Positions 16,818 to 25,290 of a stretch of 64,000 nt of DNA are shown here, in pieces (position 1 is the first letter of the stretch; each line of letters starts with the position of its first letter). The DNA comes from Roseococcus sp. SDR. GTDB lineage: Bacteria > Pseudomonadota > Alphaproteobacteria > Acetobacterales > Acetobacteraceae. A program made the translations under genes and the position numbers. The notes under the pieces were generated by a model. The model worked only from the letters and a program-made list of their open reading frames with translations. It made no database searches and was not told the origin of the DNA. Location of the stretch: positions 62,001-126,000 of the forward strand of contig NZ_JAHRCU010000005.1 of assembly GCF_019083995.1 (NCBI RefSeq). The letters run 5' to 3'.

Positions 16818-17537
16818 ATGGCCACGGTGAAGCAGCTCCGCGCCATCTTTGCCCCTGTCCTGGCGCAGCATCCGGATCTGGTGCTCCACAAGCGATGGCT
16901 CATCCGGCCACCCATCGAGACGGCGATCATCGGGCTCTATATCGAACCTCTCTCGGCACCTTGCAGCTCCAGAATGGCACTCTCGGTCATTCCGCTCTCG
17001 CGCTTCGAGCCAAGCTGGGTCCTTGGCTATTCCCTTCCCTTCGAAGTCGAGCGCATCATTGGGGCGGAGCCCCCCGGTCGGCTGCTGCCAAACTGGCGGC
17101 AGTTGCCGCCGCGCACCTTCGAGGACATGTTCGCCCCCGAATACGAAGCGCAGCTGGTCCGCAACTTCAATGCCAAGGTTCCGGCGTTCTTCGATGCCGT
17201 CCGCAGCTTCGAGGATGTGGTGGCGTGGTTGCAGCCCTTCCGGGCGCCACCCCTGCGCACAGGCTTCCCCGACCGGATAGACGCCTGGGTGGCCTGCATG
17301 CGGGGCGAATTCGCGAAAGCGTCCGGGTTGTTATCCGACATTTCCAAAGCGGTGCGCCCGTCCGACGCTCGATCGGCGGACCGCATCGAACAGGAAGACG
17401 CGGAGCTTCAATCCATCCTGCGCAGCAACGACGCGCCGGTCATCGCGGCCCATCTCCATGCCATGGAGGAGGCGACCATCGCGGCCCACGGCCTGCAACG
17501 CCATTGGCGCCGCACGCCCTTCCCCTTCGAGCGATGA
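16818..17537 (+). CDS. Hypothetical protein, candidate immunity protein for the upstream toxin-like gene
   Basis: This 239-residue soluble protein without recognised domain begins MATVKQLRAIFAPVLAQHPD. There is no signal peptide or membrane helix, so it is cytoplasmic. It starts three bases after the stop of the disrupted nuclease-like gene and lacks a strong ribosome site of its own, which implies translational coupling. This tight toxin-then-partner order, the modest size and the more AT-rich composition by eye are typical of polymorphic-toxin immunity genes. The frame is fully intact although its partner is broken, as expected if immunity is still selected. No family could be named; the role is inference from position. 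Confidence 0.6.
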   Translation: MATVKQLRAIFAPVLAQHPDLVLHKRWLIRPPIETAIIGLYIEPLSAPCSSRMALSVIPLSRFEPSWVLGYSLPFEVERIIGAEPPGRLLPNWRQLPPRTFEDMFAPEYEAQLVRNFNAKVPAFFDAVRSFEDVVAWLQPFRAPPLRTGFPDRIDAWVACMRGEFAKASGLLSDISKAVRPSDARSADRIEQEDAELQSILRSNDAPVIAAHLHAMEEATIAAHGLQRHWRRTPFPFER

Positions 17538-17543
17538 CCGTTC

Positions 17544-18275
17544 CTACCGCCGGAGCCCCGGCGCCTCCACCGGCATCCCCCGCGCGCGATGCGCGAGATA
17601 CAGCTCGAGCGTCAGATACTCGCGCGAGCCCAGCGGAAACTGCGTGGCCCGCACGCCCAGCGAACAGGCGCGCAACCGCCGGTGCAGCGAGCCCATGCCG
17701 TTCCACTCCAGCCGATAGGCCGGATAGCCGGTGCCAAGCCCGTGGGAGATCACATCGCCGCGCAGTCGCCGTCCCGCATTCGCGTCATGGCATTGCCCGC
17801 AGGACAGGTTGAGCTGCCCCTGGCGCGTCTCATAGAAGGCGTGCCCCTCCTCCAGGAAGGCCGCCGCCGCGCCATCCACCGGCACCGACATCGCCATCCC
17901 GCGCGATTGCCGCGCCACCGCCGCCGTCAGCGAGAGCAGCGCCTCGCTCTCGTAGCCGAAGGGGGCCGCGCCCTGGTTCTCCACCCGGCAGCGCTCGATC
18001 CTCCCCTCCAGGTTCAGCAACGCGCCGTCGCTCGCCACCGCCGGATAGCGCGTGGCGACGCCGCGCATCGCGCTGATGTCGCCATGGCAGGATTGGCAGG
18101 AACGCTCGCCCCGACGCCAGATCGCCTCGCCCTCATCCACCCAGAGCCAGCCGGGGTGGCGGGACGGGTCCTCCTGCTGGGCCCGCAGCGCCGGTGACAG
18201 AAACTCGCGCGAGGGCCGCACCTCCTGCGCCGAAACCGCGAGCGGCCACAGCGCGAGCAGCAGCCAGCGCCTCAT
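17544..18275 (-). CDS. soxA: SoxA, c-type cytochrome subunit of the SoxXA complex
   Basis: This 243-residue diheme-type SoxA starts with the signal peptide MRRWLLLALWPLAVSAQ. It has heme motif CQSCH at 60-64, a second CGQCH-type site at Cys159-Cys162-His163, and the catalytic persulfide-cysteine ligand in LRACSLGVRA (Cys204) after the conserved YRLEWNGMGSLHRRL. SoxXA oxidatively couples a sulfur substrate onto SoxYZ in the periplasm. The ATG at 18275 overlaps the soxZ stop as ATGA, so translation is coupled; the longer frame to 18329 is ignored. All expected catalytic residues are present. It is the last gene of a Mo-hydroxylase-soxXYZA run and converges on the putative immunity gene. Confidence 0.92.
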   Translation of the reverse strand: MRRWLLLALWPLAVSAQEVRPSREFLSPALRAQQEDPSRHPGWLWVDEGEAIWRRGERSCQSCHGDISAMRGVATRYPAVASDGALLNLEGRIERCRVENQGAAPFGYESEALLSLTAAVARQSRGMAMSVPVDGAAAAFLEEGHAFYETRQGQLNLSCGQCHDANAGRRLRGDVISHGLGTGYPAYRLEWNGMGSLHRRLRACSLGVRATQFPLGSREYLTLELYLAHRARGMPVEAPGLRR

Positions 18276-18595
18276 GTGACGACCAGTTGCGCCGTCCGCC
18301 GATAGACCGCGCCGCCATCCTCCTGCCATTCGAAGACCATCTCGCCCGTCTCGACCGCGAGGGTGGTGAACTCGACATAGGGGTTGGCGGTGATGCCGGG
18401 CGAGAGCGCCATGCGGAACACCTCCTCGCCCGCATAGGTCACGCTGAGCGTGTGCAGGATCTGCCGCGGCACGGGCGTCAGCCCCGGCCCGTCGAAGCCG
18501 CGCTCCATCGGGTGGCGGACGATGACGCGCACCGTCACCACCTCGCCCCGCCGGGCGGCCTCGGGCAGCGTGATGCGGGCGATGATGTCGGACAT
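18272..18595 (-). CDS. soxZ: SoxZ, sulfur-carrier complex subunit
   Basis: This 107-residue immunoglobulin-like partner of SoxY has no signal peptide, as expected because SoxZ is co-exported with SoxY. Family features include ITLPEAARRGEVVTVRVIV, HPMERGF, the central ILHTLSVTYAGEEVFRMALS, PGITANPYVEFTT and the ending TGEMVFEWQEDGG. The ATG at 18595 is preferred over one at 18607, because SoxZ proteins start MSD-like just before the first strand and GGGGG lies upstream. The gene follows soxY directly and overlaps soxA by four bases. Confidence 0.92.
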   Translation of the reverse strand: MSDIIARITLPEAARRGEVVTVRVIVRHPMERGFDGPGLTPVPRQILHTLSVTYAGEEVFRMALSPGITANPYVEFTTLAVETGEMVFEWQEDGGAVYRRTAQLVVT

Positions 18596-18596
18596 C

Positions 18597-19025
18597 TCAG
18601 CCCCCATCCACGCAGGCGCCGAGGATGACGATCACCTCCCGCGCCGCGCGATGCACTTGGCCGCGGCTTGTCTCGGCCAGCACCAGGATGGTCTGGGTGG
18701 TGGCGAGGCGAATGCGCGTCGCGACCTCGGCCCGGCCTGAGCGCGGGCCCAGCGTGAAGCTCGCCACGCGCGGGATGGGGTTCTTCTCGGCCAGGACATG
18801 GATCGCCGTCACATGATCCGCCCGCGTGCTCGGGCTCTCGACGCGGATCGCGATATCCACCGAATTGCCGTTCTCCGAGAGCGTGGGCATCTCGATGGTG
18901 ATCCCGGTCGGCGCCGGCATCCTCCCGGCCAGGATGGACTGCTCGGCCGCTTCATAGGTCTCGGTGGTCTGTGCCAAGGCGGGGCCTGTGGCCAAGGGCA
19001 GGGCGAGAAGGCTTCGGCGTCGCAT
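18597..19025 (-). CDS. soxY: SoxY, sulfur-carrier protein with unusual C-terminal arm
   Basis: This 142-residue periplasmic carrier has the N-terminus MRRRSLLALPLATGPALAQ as export signal, followed by the SoxY core (IEMPTLSENGNSVDIAIRVE, HVLAEKNPIPRVASFTLGP). Canonical SoxY ends in GGCGG, where the cysteine carries the covalently bound sulfur intermediate. Here the end is GACVDGG, with the cysteine (Cys138) kept but the flexible glycines after it changed and two residues added. The start has GAAGGAG four bases past the soxX stop. The variant arm suggests a partner or substrate different from classical thiosulfate oxidation. Confidence 0.9.
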   Translation of the reverse strand: MRRRSLLALPLATGPALAQTTETYEAAEQSILAGRMPAPTGITIEMPTLSENGNSVDIAIRVESPSTRADHVTAIHVLAEKNPIPRVASFTLGPRSGRAEVATRIRLATTQTILVLAETSRGQVHRAAREVIVILGACVDGG

Positions 19026-19029
19026 CAGG

Positions 19030-19458
19030 TCACTCCTTCAGGCGCGCCAGATACGCCACCACATCCTCGATTTCCATCGCCGTGAGGACGGGTCGGCCCA
19101 GATAGCGTGGGTCCACGCGGTTGAGCCCCTCGGTCCGATGATAGGCCGGCATGATGGCCTCGGCGTTCAGCCGCGTCGGATCCACGAGGCGCAGCCGGAT
19201 CTGCCCCGGCGTGAGCCGCGAGCCCACGCCGGCGAGCGGTGGCCCCACATCGCCCATGAAGCGCTCGCGCGGGTCGGGGATGGCGTGGCAGATCAGGCAA
19301 TTCGCCGTCTCCCGGTTCTTCACGATCGCCTCGCCGCGCGCGGCGCTGGCCGGCGCGGCCACCAGCGGGGCCTCGAGGGCATCGCCCGTCACGATGAAGG
19401 GCGCCACCTCGGCGAAAGCCGGGGTGGCGAGCCACAGCAACACAAGCGCCGCGCGCAT
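19030..19458 (-). CDS. soxX: SoxX, monoheme cytochrome c subunit of SoxXA
   Basis: This 142-residue protein has the signal peptide MRAALVLLWLATPAFAE, a single heme motif CLICH (Cys54-Cys57-His58) and the distal methionine in AIMPAYHRTEG (Met103). The sequence ends with AMEIEDVVAYLARLKE, typical of SoxX. It accepts electrons from SoxA and passes them to a small cytochrome or oxidase. The ATG at 19458 overlaps the stop of the molybdenum hydroxylase large subunit (TGATG). The longer frame to 19782 is a shadow. This overlap ties the sox genes to the hydroxylase operon. Confidence 0.9.
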   Translation of the reverse strand: MRAALVLLWLATPAFAEVAPFIVTGDALEAPLVAAPASAARGEAIVKNRETANCLICHAIPDPRERFMGDVGPPLAGVGSRLTPGQIRLRLVDPTRLNAEAIMPAYHRTEGLNRVDPRYLGRPVLTAMEIEDVVAYLARLKE

Positions 19459-21626
19459 CAGGCGCGGCGCAGATCCTGGTCCTTGATCGGCAGGTCGCGG
19501 ATGCGCTTGCCGGTCGCGGCGAAGATCGCGTTCAGCACGGCGGGTGCCGCCACCATGATGGTGGGCTCGCCCACGCCGCCCCAGAACCCGCCGGAGGGCA
19601 TGACGATGGTCTCGACCTTCGGCATCTCCTCCATGCGCAGCACGGGGTAGCTGTCGAAATTCGTCTGCTCGATGGCGCCGTCCTTCACGGTGCACTCGCC
19701 ATGGAGCAGGGCGGACAGCCCATAGACGAAGCTGCCCTCCACCTGCATTTCGATCTGCTTCGGGTTCACGGCCACGCCGCAATCCGTCGCCGCCACGATG
19801 CGATGGATCTTGAGCTGCCCCTGCGCATTCACCGAGATCTCGGCGGCCGCGGCCACATAGCTGCCGAAGCCCATCTGCTGCGCGATGCCGCGGAACACGC
19901 CCGCCGGCGGCGCGCTGCCCCAGCCGATGCGCTCGGCCACTGCGTTCAATACGGCCAGGTGCTTCGGGTGGTTCGCCATCAGCTTGCGGCGCAGCGCCAG
20001 CGGGTCCTGGTTGGTCGCATGCGCCACCTCATCCAGGAAGCATTCGAGGTAGATGGCGTTCTGGTTGTGGTTCACGCCGCGCCAGAAATGCGGCGGCACA
20101 TGCGTGTTCCGCATCGCATGGTCGATCAGCAGGTTCGGGAAGGTATAGCCGATGGCCCCTTCCGTCCCGCCCGCATTCAGCCCCTGGAACTGCACCGGGT
20201 CGCGCCCGTTCTGCAGCGCATTGGGGAAGACGAAGGAGAGGATGGACTGGCCCGAGATGCGCATATGCAGCCCGGTGATCTCGCCATTCGCATCCAGGCC
20301 CGCGGTCATCTTGGCCTTGGTGATGGGGTGGTAGCGCCCCTGCACCATGTCCTCCTCGCGCGTCCACATCGTCTTGATCGGCACGCCGGGCACCTGCTTC
20401 GCGATGAGCACGGCGTCGATCAGCCAGTCATGCGTGGTGCGCCGGCCGAAGCCGCCGCCCAAATCCACGCGATGCACGTCGCACTGCGTCTGCGGCAGGC
20501 CGGCGGCCTGCGCGGTGGCGACCAGCGCGGCCTCGCCATTCTGCGTCGGGCACCAGACGTCGCAGCGGGTGGGCGTCCAGACCACCGTCGCGTTCATCGG
20601 CTCCATCGGCGCGTGGTTCTGGAAAGGGTAGGAATAGACCGCCTCGATCTTGCGGGGCGCGGCTGCGATGGCGGCCCGCGCATCGCCATGGCTGTTGCCG
20701 ACAAAGGCCTCGGTGGCGTTCAGCCCCTCGGTCAGGCGGGCATTGATGTCGGCCTGCTGGATGCGCGCATTCTCGCCGCCATCCCATTGCACCGGCAGCG
20801 CGTCCAGCGCGGTCTTCGCCTGCCAGAAGGTGTCGGCGATGACGGCCACGCCGTAATCCCCGATCTGCACGACATGCTTCACGCCGGGCATGCCCGCCAC
20901 GCGCGCCGCGTCGAAGGAGCGGACCTTGCCGCCGAAGACCGGGCAGCGCCGGGGCACCGCCACCAGCATCCCCGGCATCTTGAGGTCCGAGCCGTAGATC
21001 AGCTTGCCCGTGGTCTTGTCGGCGGTGTCGAGGCGCGGGACGGATTGCCCGATCAGCGTCCACTCCCGGGGCTCCTTCAGCGGCACCTGGGCGGGGGGCG
21101 AAAGGCGCGCGGCCTCGCCCGCCACCTCGCCATAGCGCAGCGTGCGGCCGGTGGGCGTGTGGGTGATCACGCTGTCCTTGGCCGTGCAGGTGGCAGCATC
21201 CACGCCCCAGCGCGCGGCGGCGGCCTGCACCAGCATGATGCGCGCGGCCGCACCGCCGCGGCGGACGTAATCCTGGCTCTGCCGGATGCCCTGGCTGCCG
21301 GCGGTGAGGAAATTCCCCCAGGCGCGGTTGCGCGCCAGGCTCTGGCCGGGCGTTACATATTCGGTCGAGATCTTCGACCAGTCGCAATGCAGCTCCTCCG
21401 CGATCATCTGGCAGAGGCCGGTGCGCGTGCCCTGGCCCATCTCGGTGCGGGCCATGCGCAGCACCACCCGGTCATCCGGATGGATCACCACCCAGGCATT
21501 GATCTCGGGCGTGGCGTTCGCGGGCGCGGCTTGCGCCAGCGCGCCGCGCGGGGCGATGTGGAAGCCGACGACGAGCGCGCCCGCCGCCTGCATGAGGGAA
21601 CGGCGCGAGGTGCGGATATGGTTCAT
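19458..21626 (-). CDS. Molybdopterin-binding subunit of a periplasmic xanthine dehydrogenase-family hydroxylase (isoquinoline 1-oxidoreductase beta type)
   Basis: This 722-residue large subunit starts with a Tat-like signal (SRRSLMQAAGALVVG) and so is probably exported folded with its Mo cofactor. IorB-type features include WVVIHPDDRVVLRMARTEMG, EMGQGTRTGLCQMIAEEL, VHRVDLGGGFGRR near residue 390, and GVGEPTIMVAAPAVLNAI, with the glutamate near the molybdenum. It lacks the cytochrome c domains that some relatives (for example nicotinate hydroxylase NicB) carry. It would hydroxylate an N-heterocycle or aldehyde with water. It sits 14 bases after the 2Fe-2S subunit gene and overlaps soxX, which may supply the missing cytochrome. 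Confidence 0.92.
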   Translation of the reverse strand: MNHIRTSRRSLMQAAGALVVGFHIAPRGALAQAAPANATPEINAWVVIHPDDRVVLRMARTEMGQGTRTGLCQMIAEELHCDWSKISTEYVTPGQSLARNRAWGNFLTAGSQGIRQSQDYVRRGGAAARIMLVQAAAARWGVDAATCTAKDSVITHTPTGRTLRYGEVAGEAARLSPPAQVPLKEPREWTLIGQSVPRLDTADKTTGKLIYGSDLKMPGMLVAVPRRCPVFGGKVRSFDAARVAGMPGVKHVVQIGDYGVAVIADTFWQAKTALDALPVQWDGGENARIQQADINARLTEGLNATEAFVGNSHGDARAAIAAAPRKIEAVYSYPFQNHAPMEPMNATVVWTPTRCDVWCPTQNGEAALVATAQAAGLPQTQCDVHRVDLGGGFGRRTTHDWLIDAVLIAKQVPGVPIKTMWTREEDMVQGRYHPITKAKMTAGLDANGEITGLHMRISGQSILSFVFPNALQNGRDPVQFQGLNAGGTEGAIGYTFPNLLIDHAMRNTHVPPHFWRGVNHNQNAIYLECFLDEVAHATNQDPLALRRKLMANHPKHLAVLNAVAERIGWGSAPPAGVFRGIAQQMGFGSYVAAAAEISVNAQGQLKIHRIVAATDCGVAVNPKQIEMQVEGSFVYGLSALLHGECTVKDGAIEQTNFDSYPVLRMEEMPKVETIVMPSGGFWGGVGEPTIMVAAPAVLNAIFAATGKRIRDLPIKDQDLRRA

Positions 21627-21640
21627 GGTCGCGTCCCCCC

Positions 21641-22099
21641 TCAGCCCGAGAGCCCGCGCGCCGCGCGATGAATGCCCTCGCGCACGCGGTTATAGGTGCC
21701 GCAGCGGCAGATATTGGTCATCGCCGCATCAATGTCCTCATCCGTCGGGCGTGGCTTCTCGGCCAGGAGCGCGGCCGCCGCCATGATCATGCCGGACTGG
21801 CAGAAGCCGCATTGCGGCACGTCCAGCGCGCGCCAGGCCACCTGGATCGGGTGGTTGCCATCGGGCGAGAGGCCCTCGATCGTCACGATCTTCTGCGTCT
21901 CGGTGACAGAGCCCAGCGTGATGCCGCAGGAGCGCGTGGGCACGCCGTCCAGATGCACCGTGCAGGCGCCGCATTGCGCGACGCCGCAGCCATATTTCGT
22001 GCCGGTCAGGCCCACATGATCCCGGATGGCCCAGAGCAGGGGCGTGTCGGGGGAGGCGTTGACCTCCACCACGCGTCCATTGACGTTCAGCTTGGCCAT
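21641..22099 (-). CDS. 2Fe-2S subunit of the molybdenum hydroxylase (isoquinoline 1-oxidoreductase alpha type)
   Basis: This 152-residue protein has two [2Fe-2S] domains. The plant-ferredoxin-like site is [17 protein letters not shown] with a further cysteine in TRSCG. The helical site is [10 protein letters not shown] followed by CRCGTYNRV. Electrons pass from the molybdopterin subunit through these clusters. The ATG at 22099 has AAGGAG upstream. It has no signal of its own and is expected to be carried out by the Tat signal of the large subunit. It heads the apparent six-gene operon that continues into soxXYZA. Confidence 0.93.
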   Translation of the reverse strand: MAKLNVNGRVVEVNASPDTPLLWAIRDHVGLTGTKYGCGVAQCGACTVHLDGVPTRSCGITLGSVTETQKIVTIEGLSPDGNHPIQVAWRALDVPQCGFCQSGMIMAAAALLAEKPRPTDEDIDAAMTNICRCGTYNRVREGIHRAARGLSG

Positions 22100-22173
22100 C
22101 AGGGCTCTCCTTGGATTCGTCCGCTGCGCCGAGATATCGGCACAGGCATGGGGTGTTCAAGCGCGATCGCGCA

Positions 22174-23334
22174 TCACAGCGTGCGGGCGATGATCTCCCG
22201 CATCACCTCGCTCGATCCGCCATAGATCCGGCCCACCCGCGCATCCGCCCAGGCGCGGCCGATCTCGTATTCGGCCATGTAGCCATAGCCACCATGCATC
22301 TGCAGGAAATCATCCAGCAGGCGGTTCTGCATCTCGGTGCCCAGCAGCTTGGCCGCCGCGGCTTCCTCGCCCGAAAGCTCGCCCTTCATGTGGCGGGCGA
22401 TGCAGTCATCCACATAGACGCGGAACATGGCGATCTCGGCCTTGGCCTGGGCCAGCTTGAAGCGATGCACCTGGAAGTCGAAGACCGAATGTCCGAAGAC
22501 CTGGCGCTCCTTCGTATAGGCGATGGTCTTCTCCAGCATGGTCTCCATGCTGGTCGCGGCGCGCACCGCGATCACCAGCCGCTCCTGCGGCAATTGGTGC
22601 ATCAGGTGCCGGAAGCCGCCATTCTCCTCGCCGATCAGGTTGCCGACCGGCACGCGCACATCCTCGAAGAACAGCTCCGAGGTGTCCTGCGCGTGCATGC
22701 CGATCTTCTCGAGCTTGCGGCCCTTGGTGAAGCCGGGCGTGCCTTCCTCGACGGCGATCAGCGAGACGCCGCGCCGCCCCGCCTCCGGGTCGGTCTTGCA
22801 GACGACGATGACGAGGCCCGCATTCTGCCCGGAGGAGATGAAGGTCTTGGCGCCATTGATGACCCAGTGGTCGCCATCGCGCACCGCGCGCGTGCGCACC
22901 GCCTTGAGGTCGCTGCCCATGCCGGGCTCTGTCATGGCGATGGCGCCGATGATCTCGCCGGCGGCCATCCTGGGCAGCCATTCGCGCTTGCGCGCCTCGC
23001 TCGCGTAAGATCCGATATAGGGCACCACGATGTCCGAATGGAGCTGGAAGGCGACGCCCGAGGCGTTCACCCGCGCCAGCTCCTCGATGATGATGGCCGC
23101 ATGGCCGAAATCCCCGCCCGCGCCGCCATATTCGGGGTCCAGCATGGTGCAGAGGAAGCCCTGCGCGCCGGCCTTCTGCCAGACCTCGCGGGGCACGATG
23201 CCGGCACGCTCCCAGTCGCGGTGATGGGGCGCGATCTCGCGCTCCACGAAGCGGCGGAACTGCTCGCGGAACATCTCGTGCTCCGGCGTGAAGACCGTGC
23301 GCGGGCGGGACGGGCGGGCGGCGTTGGTGTCCAT
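22174..23334 (-). CDS. Acyl-CoA dehydrogenase
   Basis: This 386-residue FAD enzyme introduces a 2,3-double bond into an acyl-CoA. Family motifs: IAMTEPGMGSDLKAVRTRA in the middle domain (about 125-143), WVINGAKTFISSG (about 152-164), the helical FGHSVFDFQVHRFKLA, LLDDFLQMHGGYGYMAEYEI carrying the region of the catalytic acid, and RIYGGSSEVMREIIART at the end. It is co-directional with the downstream-of-promoter CaiB transferase gene at 23364-24491, 29 bases apart, so both probably act on the same CoA ester. The chain length preferred is not evident. Confidence 0.93.
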   Translation of the reverse strand: MDTNAARPSRPRTVFTPEHEMFREQFRRFVEREIAPHHRDWERAGIVPREVWQKAGAQGFLCTMLDPEYGGAGGDFGHAAIIIEELARVNASGVAFQLHSDIVVPYIGSYASEARKREWLPRMAAGEIIGAIAMTEPGMGSDLKAVRTRAVRDGDHWVINGAKTFISSGQNAGLVIVVCKTDPEAGRRGVSLIAVEEGTPGFTKGRKLEKIGMHAQDTSELFFEDVRVPVGNLIGEENGGFRHLMHQLPQERLVIAVRAATSMETMLEKTIAYTKERQVFGHSVFDFQVHRFKLAQAKAEIAMFRVYVDDCIARHMKGELSGEEAAAAKLLGTEMQNRLLDDFLQMHGGYGYMAEYEIGRAWADARVGRIYGGSSEVMREIIARTL

Positions 23335-23363
23335 CTGGGTTCCTCCTGGCTTTGGGCGTGAGG

Positions 23364-24491
23364 CTAGCGGGTTGCCGGGGCGGGTGCGAGCGCGGCGATC
23401 TCCGCCTCGCTGAAGCCGAATTCCGCGAGCACTTCCCGGCTGTGCTCGCCGCGCAGCGGTGGCGGCGCGGTGAAGCCGCCTGGCGTGCGCGAGAAGCGCG
23501 GGGCAGGGGCGGGCTGCAGCGCGCCGTCCCGTTCCACGAAGCTCTGCCGCGCCGCGTTATGCGGATGGTGTGGTGCCTCGGCCATGGAGAGGATGGGCGC
23601 CACGCAGGCATCGCTCTCGCCGAAGATCGCGGCCCATTCGTCGCGCGTCTTCGTCCGGAAGGCGGCGGCCAGCAGCGCCTTGTGCGCCGGCCATTTGGCC
23701 GGCTCCATCCGGCCTTCAAAAAGCTTCGGGTCGAGGCCCATGCGGGCCACCATCTCGTCGAAGAATTGCGGCTCGATGGGACCCACCGCCACGAAGCCGC
23801 CACAGGCGCAGGCATAGCTGTCGTAGAAGGAGGCCGCGCCATCCAGCAGATTGGCCGCGCGCTCGCTCCCCCACCGGCCGCGCGCCTTCATGCCGAAGAT
23901 GGGCGCCATGAGCAGGGCCGCGCCATCCACCATGGCCGCATCCACCACCTGGCCCTGGCCGCTCTTCTCGCGCTCCAGCAGCGCGGCGAGCAGGCCGAAG
24001 GCCAGCAGCATGCCGCCGCCGCCATAATCGCCCACCAGGTTCAAAGGCGGCGCGGGCGGCTCGCCCGCGCGGCCCATGGCGTGCAGCGCGCCGGTGAGCG
24101 CAATGTAGTTGATGTCATGCCCCGCCGCCTTGGCCAGCGGGCCTTCCTGGCCCCAGCCGGTCATGCGTCCATAGACCAGGCGCGGGTTGCGCGCGCGCAG
24201 CGCCTCGGGGCCGAGGCCCAGGCGCTCCATCACGCCTGGCCGGAAGCCTTCGATCAGCGCGTCCGAGGTCTCGGCCATGCGCAGCACGGCCTCGATCGCC
24301 TCGGGCTTCTTGAGGTCCAGCGCCAGCGAGCGGCGGTTGCGCAGCGAGACATCCTGGCGCGAGCCGGCCGGGCCTTCCGCGCGCTCGATGCGGATCACCG
24401 TGGCGCCCAGATCGGCCAGCAGCATCGCGCAGAAGGGGCCGGGCCCGATGCCGGCGATTTCCAGGATCTTCAGCCCGTGCAGCGGACCCAT
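23364..24491 (-). CDS. CaiB/BaiF family III CoA-transferase
   Basis: This 375-residue transferase moves CoA between carboxylic acids by an aspartyl-CoA anhydride mechanism. It shows [20 protein letters not shown] at the start, [30 protein letters not shown], and [18 protein letters not shown] with the likely catalytic aspartate near residue 175. The C-terminus has the usual [10 protein letters not shown] segment. The closest recognisable groups are alpha-methylacyl-CoA racemase-like members, so racemase activity is possible. It lies upstream of the acyl-CoA dehydrogenase gene in the same orientation. Confidence 0.92.
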   Translation of the reverse strand: MGPLHGLKILEIAGIGPGPFCAMLLADLGATVIRIERAEGPAGSRQDVSLRNRRSLALDLKKPEAIEAVLRMAETSDALIEGFRPGVMERLGLGPEALRARNPRLVYGRMTGWGQEGPLAKAAGHDINYIALTGALHAMGRAGEPPAPPLNLVGDYGGGGMLLAFGLLAALLEREKSGQGQVVDAAMVDGAALLMAPIFGMKARGRWGSERAANLLDGAASFYDSYACACGGFVAVGPIEPQFFDEMVARMGLDPKLFEGRMEPAKWPAHKALLAAAFRTKTRDEWAAIFGESDACVAPILSMAEAPHHPHNAARQSFVERDGALQPAPAPRFSRTPGGFTAPPPLRGEHSREVLAEFGFSEAEIAALAPAPATR

Positions 24492-24548
24492 GCGTTCTCT
24501 CCCGTGTTTGGAGGGAAGGCTAGGCGGGCAGGGGAGTTCCGTGAAGGG

Positions 24549-24890
24549 TCAGCCCGTGGGCAGGCCGCGCGGGCCGGCATAGCGCTGGATGCTGGCCTCG
24601 GCCGCCACATGCGGATAGGCGCGGGCCCCCTTGGGCCAGGCGCGGGCAAAGGCCGCGACCTCGGCATGGTCCATGCGGCGGGTGGTGCGGACCAAGGCGC
24701 GCGCGGCCTTGGCCGGCTTCAGCTTCTCGCGCTTCAGCAGATGGACATGCCACTCCTGCGCGCGCAGCGGGCACCAATCCACCAGGGATTCGCGCAGCGC
24801 CGCGCGCACCTCGGGCGGCAGCGCATCATAGGCGCGCCAGGCGTCGCCCTTCAGCTTGCTGCGGGGCTTGGTGGCCGTGTTGTTGTCCAT
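24549..24890 (-). CDS. Small basic hypothetical protein (DUF6525-like)
   Basis: This 113-residue soluble protein begins MDNNTATKPRSKLKGDAWRA. The segment AYDALPPEVRAALRESLVDW resembles a family of short alphaproteobacterial proteins (DUF6525, recalled from memory and not checked). It is rich in Lys/Arg and has no signal peptide or membrane helix. It is separated from the CaiB gene by about 60 bases and from the DUF6285-like gene by about 70. No function can be given. Confidence 0.6.
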   Translation of the reverse strand: MDNNTATKPRSKLKGDAWRAYDALPPEVRAALRESLVDWCPLRAQEWHVHLLKREKLKPAKAARALVRTTRRMDHAEVAAFARAWPKGARAYPHVAAEASIQRYAGPRGLPTG

Positions 24891-24960
24891 GATGCGGCAG
24901 GGCTTAGAGCAGATCGCCCTTGGCTGGAACAGCCATGGCGTGAATCTGCTCGGAATGGCG

Positions 24961-25290
24961 CTAGCCCAGGGCGCGCGGGTTTGTCACGGCGGCCCGCATG
25001 CGCACCATTTCCCGCAGCAGCGCCGCCGCCCCCGCATAGGCCGGCGTGCCCGGCTGATAGGCGCCGGCCCGGATGCGCGCCGCGAAATGCGCGAGGTCAT
25101 CGGCGAAGCTGGCGAGGCGCGTCTCCAAGGGCCTGGGGTCCACGGTGCCGGCGCGCCCGGCGATGGCCATGGCGTTCGCGATCATCCGCGCCTCGTAATG
25201 CAACTCGGGCGGCAGGGCGGGCAGCAGCTTTTCCAGCAGCGCCGCGCGTGCGGTGGCCAGCAGATCCGCCGCGTCAGGCTGTTCCAGCAT
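24961..25290 (-). CDS. DUF6285-like protein of an acyl-CoA catabolic cluster
   Basis: This 109-residue helical protein starts MLEQPDAADLLATARAALLE. It has ELHYEARMIANAMAIAGR and a C-terminal AALLREMVRMRAAVTNPRAL. Proteins of this form are commonly encoded next to APH-fold kinases and acyl-CoA dehydrogenases, as here. The ATG at 25290 has GGAGG upstream and overlaps the end of the phosphotransferase gene by 17 bases, so the two are coupled. The 25326 start is less likely. The biochemical role is unknown; it may be an accessory subunit of the kinase. Confidence 0.75.
   Translation of the reverse strand: MLEQPDAADLLATARAALLEKLLPALPPELHYEARMIANAMAIAGRAGTVDPRPLETRLASFADDLAHFAARIRAGAYQPGTPAYAGAAALLREMVRMRAAVTNPRALG

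Noticed and set aside
19701-21671. Open frame of 656 codons on the plus strand.
   Set aside because: It lies opposite the molybdenum hydroxylase large subunit, whose motifs are unambiguous; the plus-strand translation is low-complexity His/Arg/Gly-rich.
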